64,000 nucleotides of DNA, from the NCBI RefSeq assembly GCF_020091405.1, contig NZ_CP081903.1, positions 1,302,001 to 1,366,000 on the forward strand. The letters are read 5' to 3'. This DNA is from Bacteroides cellulosilyticus. GTDB lineage: Bacteria > Bacteroidota > Bacteroidia > Bacteroidales > Bacteroidaceae. Shown here piece after piece: positions 63,484-64,000 of this stretch (position 1 is its first letter; every line of letters begins with the position of its first letter). Both the position numbers and the translations under genes were made by a program. The notes under the pieces were generated by a model. That model saw only the letters and a list, made by a program, of their open reading frames with translations, was not told where the DNA came from and did not search any database.

Positions 63484-64000
63484 TCACAACGTTATACTTC
63501 CTTTCAGCAGTAAACACTCAGAGGAAGTCCCTACAAGTATTTCAAAGTCTCCTTTTTCTACTACGAAGCGTTGCTTGTCCATATCGTAATAAGAAAAGGC
63601 ATCATCTTCCAATTCTATGGTGACACGTTTGGTTTCTCCTTTCTTCAGAAAGACTTTTTCATACCCTTTCAGCTCTTTATACGGACGCGGGACAGACGAC
63701 TTCACATCATGCACATACACCTGGGCAACTTCCGCCGCATCCATTTTCCCCGTATTACTTATATCAAACGTTACTTTTATCCGGTTCACCCCATTCTTTT
63801 CAACAATTAGATTATCATAGGCAAAAGTGGTATATGACAACCCGTAACCAAACGGATACAAGGGTTTTATACCCGATTTATCATATCCCCGATACCCCAT
63901 AAAGATACCTTCCGAATATTGTGTACGCTTATACTCGGCAAACTTCATGTTCTCATAATAGCTCTTCGAAACCGGATTATCTTCCCAACGATGCTCTATT
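63484..64000 (-). CDS. GH3-family glycosidase, C-terminal part only
   Basis: The frame is open to the window edge. The visible part has YPFGYGLSYTTFAY and the C-terminal fibronectin-like domain (AAEVAQVYVHDVKSSVPRPY) of GH3 beta-glucosidase-type enzymes. The N-terminal catalytic domain is outside the window. It precedes the two GH32-like genes by a short gap and is probably part of the same operon. Confidence 0.85.
   Translation of the reverse strand, partial: IEHRWEDNPVSKSYYENMKFAEYKRTQYSEGIFMGYRGYDKSGIKPLYPFGYGLSYTTFAYDNLIVEKNGVNRIKVTFDISNTGKMDAAEVAQVYVHDVKSSVPRPYKELKGYEKVFLKKGETKRVTIELEDDAFSYYDMDKQRFVVEKGDFEILVGTSSECLLLKGSITL

Overview
The window looks like a chromosomal segment of a gut Bacteroides-type organism (Bacteroidota). 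Evidence: a SusC/SusD pair with a hybrid two-component sensor, repeated use of the Bacteroides promoter signature (a -7 box TAnnTTTG, often TATCTTTG), S46 and M16 peptidases, HU-like and smalltalk proteins, TonB-linked envelope proteins and GH3/GH32-type glycosidases. No rRNA, tRNA, CRISPR array or transposase was recognised.

Left part (1-16.9 kb): a cut M16 peptidase diverges from a KdsD-type isomerase and a PfkB kinase. Then come a lipoprotein tyrosine phosphatase, a DEAD-box RNA helicase and an EamA transporter. A SusC/SusD pair without enzymes lies divergent from a full-length HTCS sensor (beta-propeller, kinase, receiver, AraC).

16.9-31.8 kb is the most accessory-looking stretch. On the minus strand it holds an RHS/YD-repeat polymorphic toxin locus: a large secreted YD-repeat protein, one complete RHS protein and two 5'-truncated RHS cassettes. 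Each of the three RHS C-termini carries a different domain with an HExxH motif and is followed, with overlap, by a small exported protein that is a candidate immunity protein. Two cassettes share a 559-bp block with only nine differences by eye, which suggests C-terminal swapping. Upstream are smalltalk, an HU-like protein, a DUF4373 protein, a zinc-finger protein and an S24 repressor-like regulator.

31.9-47.4 kb is mostly core: a peroxide-stress block (dps, oxyR, ahpC, ahpF), a membrane-tethered LuxR/TPR regulator divergent from an outer-membrane barrel, an S46 dipeptidyl peptidase, a DUF389 protein, a polysaccharide flippase, ruvB, and a decayed AlbA_2-type gene.

47.8-58.8 kb is a coherent, apparently undescribed envelope locus on one strand: a lipoprotein TPR histidine kinase, a NarL-type response regulator, then six exported or membrane genes. 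Two have a TonB C-terminal domain behind a cleavable signal peptide, two have YD-like repeats, and three share an FVGxW-type domain. The window ends with an AlkD-like protein and the start of a glycosidase locus (two GH32-like proteins, one GH3 C-terminus).

Intergenic DNA is rich in structured repeats. There are three unrelated tandem arrays that all have a 22-bp period, a two-copy palindromic element, an 8-bp repeat forming a 23-bp perfect inverted repeat, and a two-copy promoter-hairpin element in front of the phosphatase and ahpC.
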